From: JAIOYV01 sp964388245
GTDB lineage: Bacteria > Bacteroidota > Bacteroidia > Bacteroidales > M50B96
Reading direction: 5' to 3'
Length of the DNA stretch: 28,134 nt
Assembly: GCA_964388245.1 (NCBI GenBank)
Contig: CAYLZH010000023.1
Location: forward strand, 1-28,134
A program made the translations under genes and the position numbers. Every line of letters starts with the position of its first letter. Positions within the stretch are counted from its first letter, which is position 1. The notes beneath the pieces were generated by a model. That model searched no databases. It saw only the letters and a program-made list of their open reading frames with translations, and was not told the DNA's origin. Below are positions 7,425 to 15,924 of this stretch, piece after piece.

Positions 7425-8519
7425 TTAATGATGTTCTTCTACGGCCATTCCAAAATATAATGCCGACAAAAGCGTAAAAACATAGGCCTGAATAAATGCT
7501 ACCAACAATTCAAGAAAGGTCATGAAAATTGTAAATGCAATTGATAAAACAGATATTCCATATCCTGCAACAACATGCATACCTCCAAAAATAAATATCA
7601 GGCTAAAAAAGCCAAGTACAATAATATGGCCTGCTGTAATATTTGCAAACAAACGAACCATTAGTACAAACGGCTTTGTAAAAACTCCGATTAATTCAAC
7701 AACCGGCATTAACGGAATCGGCACTTTTAGCCACGAAGGAACATCGGGCCAGAATATGTGTTTCCAGTATGCTCCGTTACCACTAAAGGTTGTGATAATA
7801 AACGTAAACAGTGCCAGCACCAGTGTAACAGCAATATTACCCGTAACATTAGCGCCACCAGGTAAAATTGGTATTAACCCGAGCAGGTTGTTAAGAAAAA
7901 TAAAAAAGAAAATAGTTAACAGGTAGGGTACATATTTTTCATATCTCTTTTCTCCAATCGATGCCTTGGCAACATCGTCGCGAATAAAAAGAATGAGAGG
8001 TTCAAGAAAACTCTGAAGGCCTTTGGGTGCTTTTCCTTCTCTACGTTGATACGATTTTGCTATCGAAATAAAAATCCATAACAAAATTGACAGGCTGATA
8101 AAAATAGCTAAAACATTTTTGGTTATTGAAAAATCGAGTGGCAATACCTGTTCTCCGGTCGATAAGGTTTCTACTATCTTTCCTTTATTTTCGCCATGGA
8201 GCATCAGTGAAAAATTCTTATACGAATCGTGCCCATGATGAAATTTTGACGATAAAAAAACAACAAGGCCCTGTTCCTTACTTATCAGTATAACCGGTAA
8301 TGGAAGCGAAAGGTGAAAATCGCCGACTGATGCCACATGCCATTCGTAGGAATCGGCAATATGATCCATTATAAAAGCACCCGGTTCAAATTTTGCCTGT
8401 TCATTTGATTCGTGCCCGCCACCCGGATTACCAGCTTGTAAAACATCAGGATTCAGGAACAATACAAAGAAAAGAGCATGAAATAGTATGAAATATTTTT
8501 TCAATGAAAACCCACTCAT
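7425..8519 (-). CDS. atpB: ATP synthase Fo a subunit
   Basis: Stator channel subunit that passes protons to the c ring, 364 residues. It is longer than the E. coli protein (about 270) because of an N-terminal extension (about 1-125) with a signal-like first helix and a soluble, probably periplasmic segment rich in His and Gly; such extensions are usual in this phylum. Membrane helices start near 134. The essential arginine is R289 in VLMVRLFANITAGH, and FIQAYVF (about 342-348) is the conserved last-helix motif. First gene of the operon. Its ATG is 34 bases after the -7 box at 8553-8560. No atpI/atpZ-like gene precedes it. Confidence 0.97.
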   Translation of the reverse strand: MSGFSLKKYFILFHALFFVLFLNPDVLQAGNPGGGHESNEQAKFEPGAFIMDHIADSYEWHVASVGDFHLSLPLPVILISKEQGLVVFLSSKFHHGHDSYKNFSLMLHGENKGKIVETLSTGEQVLPLDFSITKNVLAIFISLSILLWIFISIAKSYQRREGKAPKGLQSFLEPLILFIRDDVAKASIGEKRYEKYVPYLLTIFFFIFLNNLLGLIPILPGGANVTGNIAVTLVLALFTFIITTFSGNGAYWKHIFWPDVPSWLKVPIPLMPVVELIGVFTKPFVLMVRLFANITAGHIIVLGFFSLIFIFGGMHVVAGYGISVLSIAFTIFMTFLELLVAFIQAYVFTLLSALYFGMAVEEHH

Positions 8520-8552
8520 CTAATTATCTATTTATAAAGATTTTTCAATGTG

Positions 8553-8560
8553 CAAAAATA
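8553..8560 (-). promoter_or_regulatory. Promoter -7 element of the atpBEFHAG operon
   Basis: The reverse strand reads TATTTTTGC, a full match to TAnnTTTG followed by C, 34 bases before the atpB ATG. The 284-base gap (8520-8803) to the divergent channel gene holds this and the promoter at 8775. Nothing else was recognised in it. Confidence 0.55.
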
Positions 8561-8774
8561 TATATTTTAAGTAAACTGCCTCATGCTTATATTAAAATAG
8601 TTGATCGTGTTTTTAATAAAACAGCCAGATCTTATAATCATTTTTAAAATTGTAGCATTTTTGTACCTTAATCTTTGTTTATTCTGAAAGTTATCCTGGT
8701 ACTTGATGATCTTTAAAACCCACCGGTCGAAGTTTTACAGGATTACGAATTACTACCGTTTAAAATTGATATTG

Positions 8775-8782
8775 TATATTTG
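8775..8782 (+). promoter_or_regulatory. Promoter -7 element for the channel gene
   Basis: TATATTTG matches TAnnTTTG, ending 21 bases before the ATG at 8804, the usual position for a short-leader transcript in this phylum. Confidence 0.55.
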
Positions 8783-8803
8783 GCCGTTCAATTTTGAAAA
8801 ATT

Positions 8804-9604
8804 ATGAAAGTTAAGACAAAACTCTACGACATAATTTTTGAAGCAGATACTCCTACGGGCAAATTTTTCGACGTAAGCTTAATGATTGTTATTTTACTCA
8901 GCATTTTATTTGTTATGCTCGAAAATGTATCAAGTTTTAACAAGAATTATGGCACATTTCTGAAAATAGCAGAATGGATTATTACAATAATATTTACAAT
9001 TGAATACTTACTTCGAATATGGGTTGTTAAAAAACCATTAAGTTACATTTTCAGTTTCTACGGAGTTATCGATCTGCTATCGATTGTACCAACCTACCTG
9101 AGCCTGTTTTTACCCGGTGGACAAAGCTTATTAGTTATCCGGGCTTTACGCTTACTCAGGGTATTCAGGATACTGAAAATTTCGCGCTATACAAGTGAAA
9201 GCCTATCAATTTCGCGGGCATTACGTGCCAGCAGGGCGAAAATTTCCGTTTTCCTTTTTGCTGTTTTAATGATTGTAATAATTATTGGGACCATTATGTA
9301 CCTGGTAGAAGGCGAGGATAATGGTTTCTCTTCAATCCCCCAGAGTGTTTATTGGGCAATTGTTACCATTACTACTGTTGGGTATGGCGATATAGCACCC
9401 CATACTGCTTTGGGTCAGTTAATTGCAAGTTTTGCAATGATTTTGGGCTATGCAATAATTGCTGTACCAACCGGAATTGTTACTGCCGAATTCAATAAGG
9501 CGAAATCGAAAACAAACAAACAATGCTGTCCGGATTGCCTGCACGAAGGTCATGATGCCGATGCCACACATTGTAAATTTTGTGGCAATCAGTTAAATCG
9601 ATAA
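8804..9604 (+). CDS. Voltage-gated K+ channel (Kv type) with C-terminal zinc ribbon
   Basis: Six-helix potassium channel of the inner membrane, 266 residues. S1-S3 lie at about 22-100. S4 has basic residues every third position (R113, R116, R119, R122, K125, R128), the voltage sensor. S5 is about 148-168. The pore loop carries TITTVGYGD (188-196), the K+ selectivity filter. S6 is about 204-228. After S6 a short cytoplasmic tail holds CPDC (242-245) and CKFC (257-260), a zinc-ribbon-like pair rarely seen on such channels. It could act as an oligomerisation or metal/redox-sensing module (inference). First of a + strand group; the next gene starts 26 bases later. Confidence 0.93.
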   Translation: MKVKTKLYDIIFEADTPTGKFFDVSLMIVILLSILFVMLENVSSFNKNYGTFLKIAEWIITIIFTIEYLLRIWVVKKPLSYIFSFYGVIDLLSIVPTYLSLFLPGGQSLLVIRALRLLRVFRILKISRYTSESLSISRALRASRAKISVFLFAVLMIVIIIGTIMYLVEGEDNGFSSIPQSVYWAIVTITTVGYGDIAPHTALGQLIASFAMILGYAIIAVPTGIVTAEFNKAKSKTNKQCCPDCLHEGHDADATHCKFCGNQLNR

Positions 9605-9630
9605 TTTTATCCCCAAAAATATTAATTGTT

Positions 9631-10164
9631 ATGGAAGAATTAATTGCAGGTACAAGAGTCGACCATGAGAAATTTGGCGAAGGAATTATCAGTAAAGTAA
9701 ACCTCACGAATTATGAGATTTTCTTTGCTACACGTGGCAAGATGGAAATTTCGAAACGCAACGAAGATTTGCATGCCATTGAAACACCCGAAAATATATC
9801 GCTTGGAGATTCCCTTTCCCTGCCACAGATTGATGAGGCCATTTCGTATGTTTTGGACCGCTTTGGAGCTTTACAGGAAGTTGTACCAATGGGCGAAAAA
9901 TGGCATGGAGGATCGATGGTGTTACAGCCTGCAAATCCTGATCTTAAGCCAAAAGAAATTCCGGTCGAAGTATTTTTTCACAAAATTGTTATGCTTCGCG
10001 ACAGGCTACGCGTTCTGGAACAGAACATCAACAGCCATCAGAGTTTAAGCGATGAGGAAAAGGTTCACCTTCAGCAATATATTACCCGGGCATATGGAAG
10101 CCTTACAACATTTAATGTTCTGTTTTCTGAAAAGGATCATTATTTTAAAGGTGCCGGAAAATAA
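9631..10164 (+). CDS. Conserved hypothetical protein with SH3/Tudor-like N terminus
   Basis: 177 residues, function not recognised. The first 45 residues (AGTRVDHEKFGEGIISKVNL, YEIFFATRGKMEISK) resemble the small beta-barrel found at the C terminus of UvrD/PcrA helicases and in CarD-like proteins (GxxVxHxxFGEGxI). The remainder is alpha-helical and charged, with no catalytic motif seen. It has no signal peptide or membrane segment, so it is cytoplasmic. The ATG at 9631 was chosen because homologous domains start directly there. An upstream in-frame start at 9580 would overlap the channel gene and add unrelated residues. A nucleic-acid- or protein-binding role is possible but unproven. Confidence 0.7.
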   Translation: MEELIAGTRVDHEKFGEGIISKVNLTNYEIFFATRGKMEISKRNEDLHAIETPENISLGDSLSLPQIDEAISYVLDRFGALQEVVPMGEKWHGGSMVLQPANPDLKPKEIPVEVFFHKIVMLRDRLRVLEQNINSHQSLSDEEKVHLQQYITRAYGSLTTFNVLFSEKDHYFKGAGK

Positions 10165-10231
10165 TCTGGGAGTTTACTTCAAGTCTTCAATATAAAACAA
10201 AATCGCAGCCATTTATACACTCACATAACAA

Positions 10232-10372
10232 ATGACTTTAAAAATAATTCTTGCCTCAATACTTTATCTTATTGTAATGTTTGCGCTTACAAGAAGATAC
10301 CTGTTGCAAAAAAAACGGATGAAAAAATTTGAGCAACACAAGGACGATCTCAATAAACTTAACAAAGGATAA
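10232..10372 (+). CDS. Small single-pass membrane protein (46 residues)
   Basis: ATG at 10232, TAA at 10370-10372. The product starts MTLKIILASILYLIVMFALT, one hydrophobic helix (about 3-19), followed by a basic then mixed-charge tail (RRYLLQKKRMKKFEQHKDDL) likely to sit in the cytoplasm. It is 67 bases after the conserved hypothetical and 27 bases before the hydrolase, in the same direction. The family is not recognised. Its coding nature is supported by the clean helix-plus-charged-tail pattern and its fit in the gene row, not by homology. Confidence 0.55.
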   Translation: MTLKIILASILYLIVMFALTRRYLLQKKRMKKFEQHKDDLNKLNKG

Positions 10373-10399
10373 CATTCGAAATTTATAAACCTTAATTCA

Positions 10400-10924
10400 T
10401 TGAAAACATTATATATACACGGCCTCGATAGCAAACCAAATGTTGATAAAATCGACATCATGGAAAAAGCAGGCCTTGATACTTTTGCCCTTCATTTAGA
10501 TTATAGATTTCAGGAAAATGCTTATGAAATATTAAAAAATGAGGCCATCGATAAAGGCATTGAATTTATTGTTGGTTCTTCGCTGGGAGGATATTTTGGG
10601 TATTGGCTTTCGGAAGATTTGGGTTTGCCCTGTCTCCTCCTAAATCCGGCCATGACCATTGACCGTAGTTTGAATGGTGTTATCCCCCATTTGGATGACT
10701 TAAAGTGCCGGCAGCGCTATGTTGTTATTGGATCGATGGATGAGGTTATCAGCCCCCGCGGAAACCTGGAATTTTTCAAGACAGCTAATCACGATTCGGT
10801 CAGGCAAAGGGTAATTTCGTGTGAATGGTTGCCACATGTTATCGACCTTCACTCGTTCGCCATATTTATTGACTGGTCTTTATCGGGCATCCGAAATGAT
10901 GATCGTTTTATCACCTTAAATTGA
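10400..10924 (+). CDS. YqiA-like alpha/beta hydrolase (UPF0227-type esterase)
   Basis: Small cytoplasmic serine hydrolase, 174 residues. It opens with MKTLYIHGLDSKP, the oxyanion strand (HGxxSxP) of the YqiA family. The nucleophile elbow is GSSLGG with S61. The acid is D114 in GSMDEVISP. The catalytic His is H146 in LPHVIDL. The full triad is therefore present in family order. The start is a TTG at 10400: no ATG or GTG lies in frame close upstream, and the N terminus fits the family exactly. Substrate is unknown; YqiA of E. coli hydrolyses acyl esters. It probably shares a transcript with the small membrane protein. Confidence 0.82.
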   Translation: MKTLYIHGLDSKPNVDKIDIMEKAGLDTFALHLDYRFQENAYEILKNEAIDKGIEFIVGSSLGGYFGYWLSEDLGLPCLLLNPAMTIDRSLNGVIPHLDDLKCRQRYVVIGSMDEVISPRGNLEFFKTANHDSVRQRVISCEWLPHVIDLHSFAIFIDWSLSGIRNDDRFITLN

Positions 10925-11097
10925 TCATTAGCGAAATTACTACTTGTGTAATCTGCAAATGTTGTCCGGGTACTTTTCAAAGTGAAATTTCAAAAAATAT
11001 TTAATTAAATAGTTTGACTTTACTGATCTAAGCAGGTTTTTTATTTCTTTACTCATGAATTATTTATTCGGGACTTAATTTCGGGAGAAAAGAAATT

Positions 11098-13212
11098 ATG
11101 AAAAAGCCAATAAGTGTAAAGAATATTGCCTGGGTACTTTTAATCTTAAATGTTGCGATTTATTTATTTGCCTACCCCGACGATGGTATTAACTGGTTTG
11201 TAAATTCATTGGTGTTAATTGTATTTGCAGCAATACTGCTGCTATTCAATAAAAACCTCCTGCAAAAAGAAACACCAAAAGATTATTCAAGATGGTTTAT
11301 AGGAGGAATCCTGCTTGTAACTTCGCTACTTTATCTTCCCGCTTTAACAAATGGTTTTAGCAATTGGGACGATCCGGAGTATGTAATCTCAAATCCATTA
11401 ATCCGGGATTTTTCGATAACTGGCTTGATTGCTATATTCTATGAGCCATTTAAAGGTATTTATCAACCTATAAGTCTTTTATCGTTGATGGTAGATTATG
11501 TGGCAGCAGGTCTTAATCCCGGGCACTATCATCTCACAAACATCCTGTTACATATTGCAAATACCTTTTTAGTATTTCTGATCTTAAGAAAAATCATTGA
11601 AAAAAAGGCGATTGCCATAATTGGAATGGCCCTTTTTGCTATCCACCCCTTGCAAACCGAATCGGTTGTTTGGATAACAGAACGAAAGAATGTACTATTT
11701 ACATGCTTCTACTTATTTTCCATCCTTCAATATTTAAACTATACTGTTAGCCGGAAAAAAGTAATGTTGCTGTTTTCTTTGATTTTATTTGCTTTTTCAC
11801 TTCTAACAAAGCCACAAGGTGTTATGCTTGCACCTGTTTTGATTTTCCTCGATTATGCCATAAAAAGAAAAATCAGAATTAGAGAAAACCTTGTGGAAAA
11901 ATCAGGATTCTTTTTCCTGGCATTAGTTGCTGGTTTATTTGTTCTTAACAATCGGGAAGGAACAACCATCGACAGGCCGGTATTTGATCAGGTTATTTTT
12001 GCAGGATTCGCATTCTCAAAATACATTTATCAAATTGTTGTACCAGTTAAGTTATCGGCACTGTATCCATACCCCGAAAAGTTACAGATAGTACACTATC
12101 TTGGTTTTATATTCTTTATTTTATGTTTAGTGACCGGAATCTGGGCGTTGAAAAAGAACCGGATTGTTGCATTCGGACTTTGGTTTTTTGTGCTGAATAT
12201 TATACTCCTGGTACAATTTATCCCATTGAATTATTTCCTGATGGCTGATCGATACAATTATCTTCCTTCGTTCGGACTTTTTATTATGCTGGCAATCCTC
12301 TTTCATTTCTTAATGGGAAGGTGCAAATCGAAGGCAATGATCAGATATTTAATAAGTCTTTTGGCACTGGTACTGATATTTTCAAGTACGGTTAGAATTA
12401 AAATCTGGGGAAACGATCTGGATCTTTGGAATGATGTACTGGAAAAATATCCCGATCAACCCGAAGCATTAAACAATCGAGGCCATGCATGGTATTTTTT
12501 AAACGAACCCCAAAAAGCCATTAATGACTATAACAAAGCAATAAGCATCGATCCGGAATTATCCATAAGCTTCGTAAACCGGGGGGTATTGCTTATGGAT
12601 AATCAGCAATACAACGAAGCTCTTCAGGATTTTAACAAAGCCCTTGAACTTTTCCCCGAACATGCTACAGCGTTTGTCAACCGTGGAATTATAAACAACC
12701 GTCAGGGAAACAAAATACAAGCAATGCAGGATTATAATTCAGCAATCAGCTTAAATCCACTAATGGAAGAAGCATATATAAACAGGGGAGTTCTTCATCA
12801 GGAAAATGGAGCTTACACAAAATCTGTCGAGGACTTTACCCACGCATTGACAATTAATCCTGATAATGCATTAACCTATTCGAACCGAGGATTGTCAAAT
12901 GCCCGTAACGGAAATAAACAGGCAGCCCTGGCCGATTTTAACCATTGTATTGCAATTGATCCGTCGTTTGTTGATGCCTATTCGAACCGTGGATTTATTC
13001 GTTATAAACTTGGGATGTATAATGAGGCTATCGTTGATTTTTCCTATGCCATTAAACTCAGGCCACAATTTGCTACGGCATACATGAACCGTGGCCTGGC
13101 ATATATTGAATCTGGTAAACCACAGTTAGCCTGTCCTGACTTTCAGACTGCCCTTCAACTTGGGATTAATGCTGCAAGGGAACAATTGGAGAAACATTGT
13201 TTGAACAATTGA
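11098..13212 (+). CDS. TMTC-like polytopic membrane protein with seven TPR repeats
   Basis: 704 residues. The N-terminal half (about 1-440) has 10 or more membrane helices and a periplasmic loop with NGFSNWDDPEYV near 86-97. That Asp-Asp motif, followed by IHPLQTESVVWITERKNVLF, is characteristic of TMTC-type/GT-C glycosyltransferase-related proteins, which use lipid-linked sugars. The C-terminal part (about 455-700) is seven tandem TPRs, each with an NRG signature (for example NRGHAWYFLN, NRGVLLM, NRGIINN, NRGLAYI). The topology predicts that the repeats lie on the periplasmic side as a substrate-binding scaffold, by analogy with TMTC O-mannosyltransferases. Protein glycosylation activity is inference. 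It is a single-gene unit, 173 bases after the hydrolase and convergent with the T9SS cargo gene at 27 bases. Confidence 0.78.
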   Translation: MKKPISVKNIAWVLLILNVAIYLFAYPDDGINWFVNSLVLIVFAAILLLFNKNLLQKETPKDYSRWFIGGILLVTSLLYLPALTNGFSNWDDPEYVISNPLIRDFSITGLIAIFYEPFKGIYQPISLLSLMVDYVAAGLNPGHYHLTNILLHIANTFLVFLILRKIIEKKAIAIIGMALFAIHPLQTESVVWITERKNVLFTCFYLFSILQYLNYTVSRKKVMLLFSLILFAFSLLTKPQGVMLAPVLIFLDYAIKRKIRIRENLVEKSGFFFLALVAGLFVLNNREGTTIDRPVFDQVIFAGFAFSKYIYQIVVPVKLSALYPYPEKLQIVHYLGFIFFILCLVTGIWALKKNRIVAFGLWFFVLNIILLVQFIPLNYFLMADRYNYLPSFGLFIMLAILFHFLMGRCKSKAMIRYLISLLALVLIFSSTVRIKIWGNDLDLWNDVLEKYPDQPEALNNRGHAWYFLNEPQKAINDYNKAISIDPELSISFVNRGVLLMDNQQYNEALQDFNKALELFPEHATAFVNRGIINNRQGNKIQAMQDYNSAISLNPLMEEAYINRGVLHQENGAYTKSVEDFTHALTINPDNALTYSNRGLSNARNGNKQAALADFNHCIAIDPSFVDAYSNRGFIRYKLGMYNEAIVDFSYAIKLRPQFATAYMNRGLAYIESGKPQLACPDFQTALQLGINAAREQLEKHCLNN

Positions 13213-13239
13213 TCCCCTGCAACAGCTAATTTTATCAAA

Positions 13240-15573
13240 TTATATTTTTGTGAACTTGCGCTTAATAATTCCCTTATCAGTTGAAATCTCAAGAATGTAA
13301 ACTCCGTTGTGAAGTTGATTCAGATCGATTTTATAAAAACAGTTGGATAAATTTAATGACTGGATTAATCGTCCTGTATCATCATAAACCTTTACGTTCT
13401 GCATCATTGCATCTGAAACAATATTCAGGTAATTGCCCGATGGATTTGGATATAGATTTAGTGATGGCGAGCTAAAAATCTCATCGACCATTATATTAGG
13501 ATTATAAGGTATAGCAAATCCGGTAATTTCCGATCCTCCGGCAATTGTGTCAATCAAGGTCATTGTTCCCGACGATACATCTAACATATAAAACTCGCCC
13601 TGCGAATTGGTGCCGTTATATCCGGCAATGTAGCAAGTATCTGTATTCCGGTCGAATTCCATATCCTGGGCAAAGGAAGCGTCGAAGGTAATAGAGAACA
13701 AGTTTGTAAACTGTCCGGTAGTTTTATCAACCGAACCAAAAACATCGTTAACCATATCAATACCGTATAGATTTCCCTGCGAATCGCAAGCAAGATTTAT
13801 TAGGATTTCTGAATTTGTAAGCCCTATTTGTGTAAGCGCCCCTGTCTGCAAATCAACAGTATTTAAAATGGCAGTTGTATTATTATATGTAACAGCATAC
13901 ATTGTTGAACTTGAAAAATCGTATGACATTCCGTGAACCGGACTTGTTCCCATATTCCCGATAATTGTTCGTTCGCCGGTTTGGGGATTTATTGTTACAA
14001 GTTCGCCACCGGTTGATGTTTGTGAATCGTAATAAACACCTCCGTACCATTTATCATCGGGCCCCCATGTGCCGCATGAGATAAAGTTTTCCGTAGATTG
14101 ATTGGCCAGAGATATAATTACATTTGGTGCTTCGAGGAAGATTTTTCCGGGGCCGTTGGGTATATTACCTGAAGGATCGAAGGCGACATAGCAATAAGCA
14201 TCGGTTAAATCCATTACTTCGATATCCATGGTCCGGGCATCGTTAGTCGATTCCTGATCACCATTTAACAAGGTTACAACCGAAACTGTATAACTTCCGA
14301 AGGTTGCGATCCATGTGTCGAACTCAACCTGAACAGTCTGAAATGGTTGTAAGTTGCTAACTTGTTTTATCGATGTATAATTTGCAGATATTGTGAAGCT
14401 GACATCAAAAGTTTGTGCATTTGTTCCGTAGTTTTTAAAGGTAACCTTTGGAATGAAATTTCCCGGTTCGATAACTTCTGCCATATCGATTGACAAAACA
14501 CCAACATCATCGGTTAAAGGTTGCAGGTTTCCTTCATATTTATTAATCCCACCGGTAAATGCATCTACAGTAAAATCACCGGCCCAGCCCAGGTTTGGAC
14601 TATGGAATCGCACAGCCAGGAAATTGAGCCCAACAGGATATTGAAACATCTGCCATGAGTGGCCTCCATCATAACTGTATGATACACCGCTGTTATTCCC
14701 TGAACTTATCCAGGTGTTACTTGTGCCCGGTACATAGCACATATCGACTGCAAATACCGAACCTGTGTAACTAATCTGGGTCCAGCTATCGCCGCCATCG
14801 AAACTCTCAAACAGACGAACGGGAGTACTTTGGTTGTCATATAATATTCCATGCGATGCATCCTTAAAGAAAACTTTCACCTGTGTGTTTCCAACAGGTG
14901 TGGTAATCGCTGTCCAGCTTTGTCCTTTATCGATGGAACGGAACAAACGACTTTTATTCGTTGTAAACCAAACGGTGTCGCCAACAACAGAAAAATATCC
15001 TATAACACCATACTCATCTGTGGCAATAGGATTAGGAATTTGAGTTTGAGCAACACGTACCCAATTCGTTCCGCCGTCGCTTGTAGTATAAATCTCAAAA
15101 TAGCCATTGTTCGGATCGCCTGCACAAAAACCTGTATTGGCATCCCAGAAATACACAAGGTTAGGAAATCCGGCCGGGGCACTAAAACTTGCAGTAGTTT
15201 GTGCTGTCCAATTTGTGCCTCCATCAGTAGTTTTCAGAATTGCTCCGCCGCCGGAACTTCCAAAAACCGGCATCCATGCCGTTTGGGCATCAATACCATG
15301 GATCATCGAAGCGCCATAGCCCGAAGAATATCCTGATGGTGTACCATTCGAAAAACTTGTGCCACCGTTACTACTAACAGCAAATGCCGATGACAAATTT
15401 GACGGTGTTACTCCATCGTATCCGGTGATCCATAATACATTTTGATCGACAACATGCATGTATCTGATTCCGGTCGATGCTGTTGGAAAACCGGTTGATT
15501 GTTGTGTCCATTGTGCAATTAACTGGGTTGAAAACAATCCCAGTAAAAGACAGGAAAAGAATACTTTTCTCAT
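13240..15573 (-). CDS. Large T9SS cargo protein with BNR/YCF48-like propeller
   Basis: 777 residues from ATG 15573. The signal peptide is MRKVFFSCLLLGLFSTQLIAQ. An in-frame ATG at 15669 would add 32 residues overlapping the S4 gene and mask the signal. About residues 22-350 hold repeated BNR/YCF48-type blades (TTDGGTNW, TSDGGTNW, SIDKGQSW, SFDGGDSW, SYDGGHSW), a sortilin-like beta-propeller. Next is an Ig/CARDB-like stretch (DVGVLSIDMAEVIEPG to DARTMDIEV). A second repeat region follows (GGELVTINPQTGERTIIG and similar), probably another propeller. The T9SS type A sorting domain closes it (LNLYPNPSGNYLNI, GVYILEI, KRKFTKI). It is a cell-surface or secreted protein; ligand unknown, with no catalytic motif seen. 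It starts 34 bases after the S4 gene stop. Confidence 0.85.
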   Translation of the reverse strand: MRKVFFSCLLLGLFSTQLIAQWTQQSTGFPTASTGIRYMHVVDQNVLWITGYDGVTPSNLSSAFAVSSNGGTSFSNGTPSGYSSGYGASMIHGIDAQTAWMPVFGSSGGGAILKTTDGGTNWTAQTTASFSAPAGFPNLVYFWDANTGFCAGDPNNGYFEIYTTSDGGTNWVRVAQTQIPNPIATDEYGVIGYFSVVGDTVWFTTNKSRLFRSIDKGQSWTAITTPVGNTQVKVFFKDASHGILYDNQSTPVRLFESFDGGDSWTQISYTGSVFAVDMCYVPGTSNTWISSGNNSGVSYSYDGGHSWQMFQYPVGLNFLAVRFHSPNLGWAGDFTVDAFTGGINKYEGNLQPLTDDVGVLSIDMAEVIEPGNFIPKVTFKNYGTNAQTFDVSFTISANYTSIKQVSNLQPFQTVQVEFDTWIATFGSYTVSVVTLLNGDQESTNDARTMDIEVMDLTDAYCYVAFDPSGNIPNGPGKIFLEAPNVIISLANQSTENFISCGTWGPDDKWYGGVYYDSQTSTGGELVTINPQTGERTIIGNMGTSPVHGMSYDFSSSTMYAVTYNNTTAILNTVDLQTGALTQIGLTNSEILINLACDSQGNLYGIDMVNDVFGSVDKTTGQFTNLFSITFDASFAQDMEFDRNTDTCYIAGYNGTNSQGEFYMLDVSSGTMTLIDTIAGGSEITGFAIPYNPNIMVDEIFSSPSLNLYPNPSGNYLNIVSDAMMQNVKVYDDTGRLIQSLNLSNCFYKIDLNQLHNGVYILEISTDKGIIKRKFTKI

Positions 15574-15607
15574 AGTTATTAATTTTAGATTGAAAATTTT
15601 GTTTTTG

Positions 15608-15814
15608 TTATTCAAGTTCGATAAGTTGGTTGAAAATTTCAATTTTATCACCTGGCGATAATTTTGCACGTTTACGGTACTCTACATTCCCGTTAACTTT
15701 AACTTCGCCATCTTCAATTATCATTTTTGCCTGCCCACCCGACTGGCTTATGTTCAATGCTTTTAATAGCTGGGATAATTGAATGGTGTCTGTATGTATC
15801 TTAAATTTATTCAT
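15608..15814 (-). CDS. S4-domain RNA-binding protein (YbcJ/YaaA type)
   Basis: 68 residues, a stand-alone S4 domain. FKIHTDTIQLSQLLKALNIS is followed by the core QAKMIIEDGEVKVNGNVEYR, then the basic KRAKLSPGDKIEI, the exact pattern of small YbcJ/YaaA-like S4 proteins (GGxAKxxIxxGxVxVNGxxexRrrrkl). These bind structured RNA and are linked to ribosome or tRNA metabolism. It lies 110 bases downstream of the Crp/Fnr gene and just before the T9SS cargo gene, same strand. Confidence 0.9.
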   Translation of the reverse strand: MNKFKIHTDTIQLSQLLKALNISQSGGQAKMIIEDGEVKVNGNVEYRKRAKLSPGDKIEIFNQLIELE

Positions 15815-15850
15815 TTAGGTCTTATTCTGATGGGGAACAAAACAAACGAT

Positions 15851-15869
15851 AATCATTAATAAAATGATT
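15851..15869 (-). repeat. Short AT hairpin between Crp/Fnr and S4 genes
   Basis: AATCATT (15851-15857) and AATGATT (15863-15869) are perfect arms with a 5-base loop. All-AT stem and no clear T run, so at most a weak terminator or RNA element. Confidence 0.25.
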
Positions 15870-15924
15870 GGCAAGGAAACTTGCTTCTGCTTTAAATGGC
15901 CAACCAATAAACTTATTTTAAATG

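Noticed and set aside
9580..9630. Upstream start for the conserved hypothetical, overlapping the channel gene
   Set aside because: The added residues are unrelated to the domain; the ATG at 9631 begins the conserved part.
10971..10978. TACTTTTC as promoter of the TMTC-like gene
   Set aside because: Only 7 of 8 consensus positions (last G missing) and more than 100 bases from the start codon.
14851..15336. Long forward frame opposite the T9SS cargo gene
   Set aside because: Cys-rich antisense translation without recognisable domain; the reverse-strand gene has clear repeats and a sorting domain.
15574..15669. N-terminal extension of the T9SS cargo gene from ATG 15669
   Set aside because: It overlaps the S4 gene and would bury the signal peptide; the ATG at 15573 gives a clean signal sequence.
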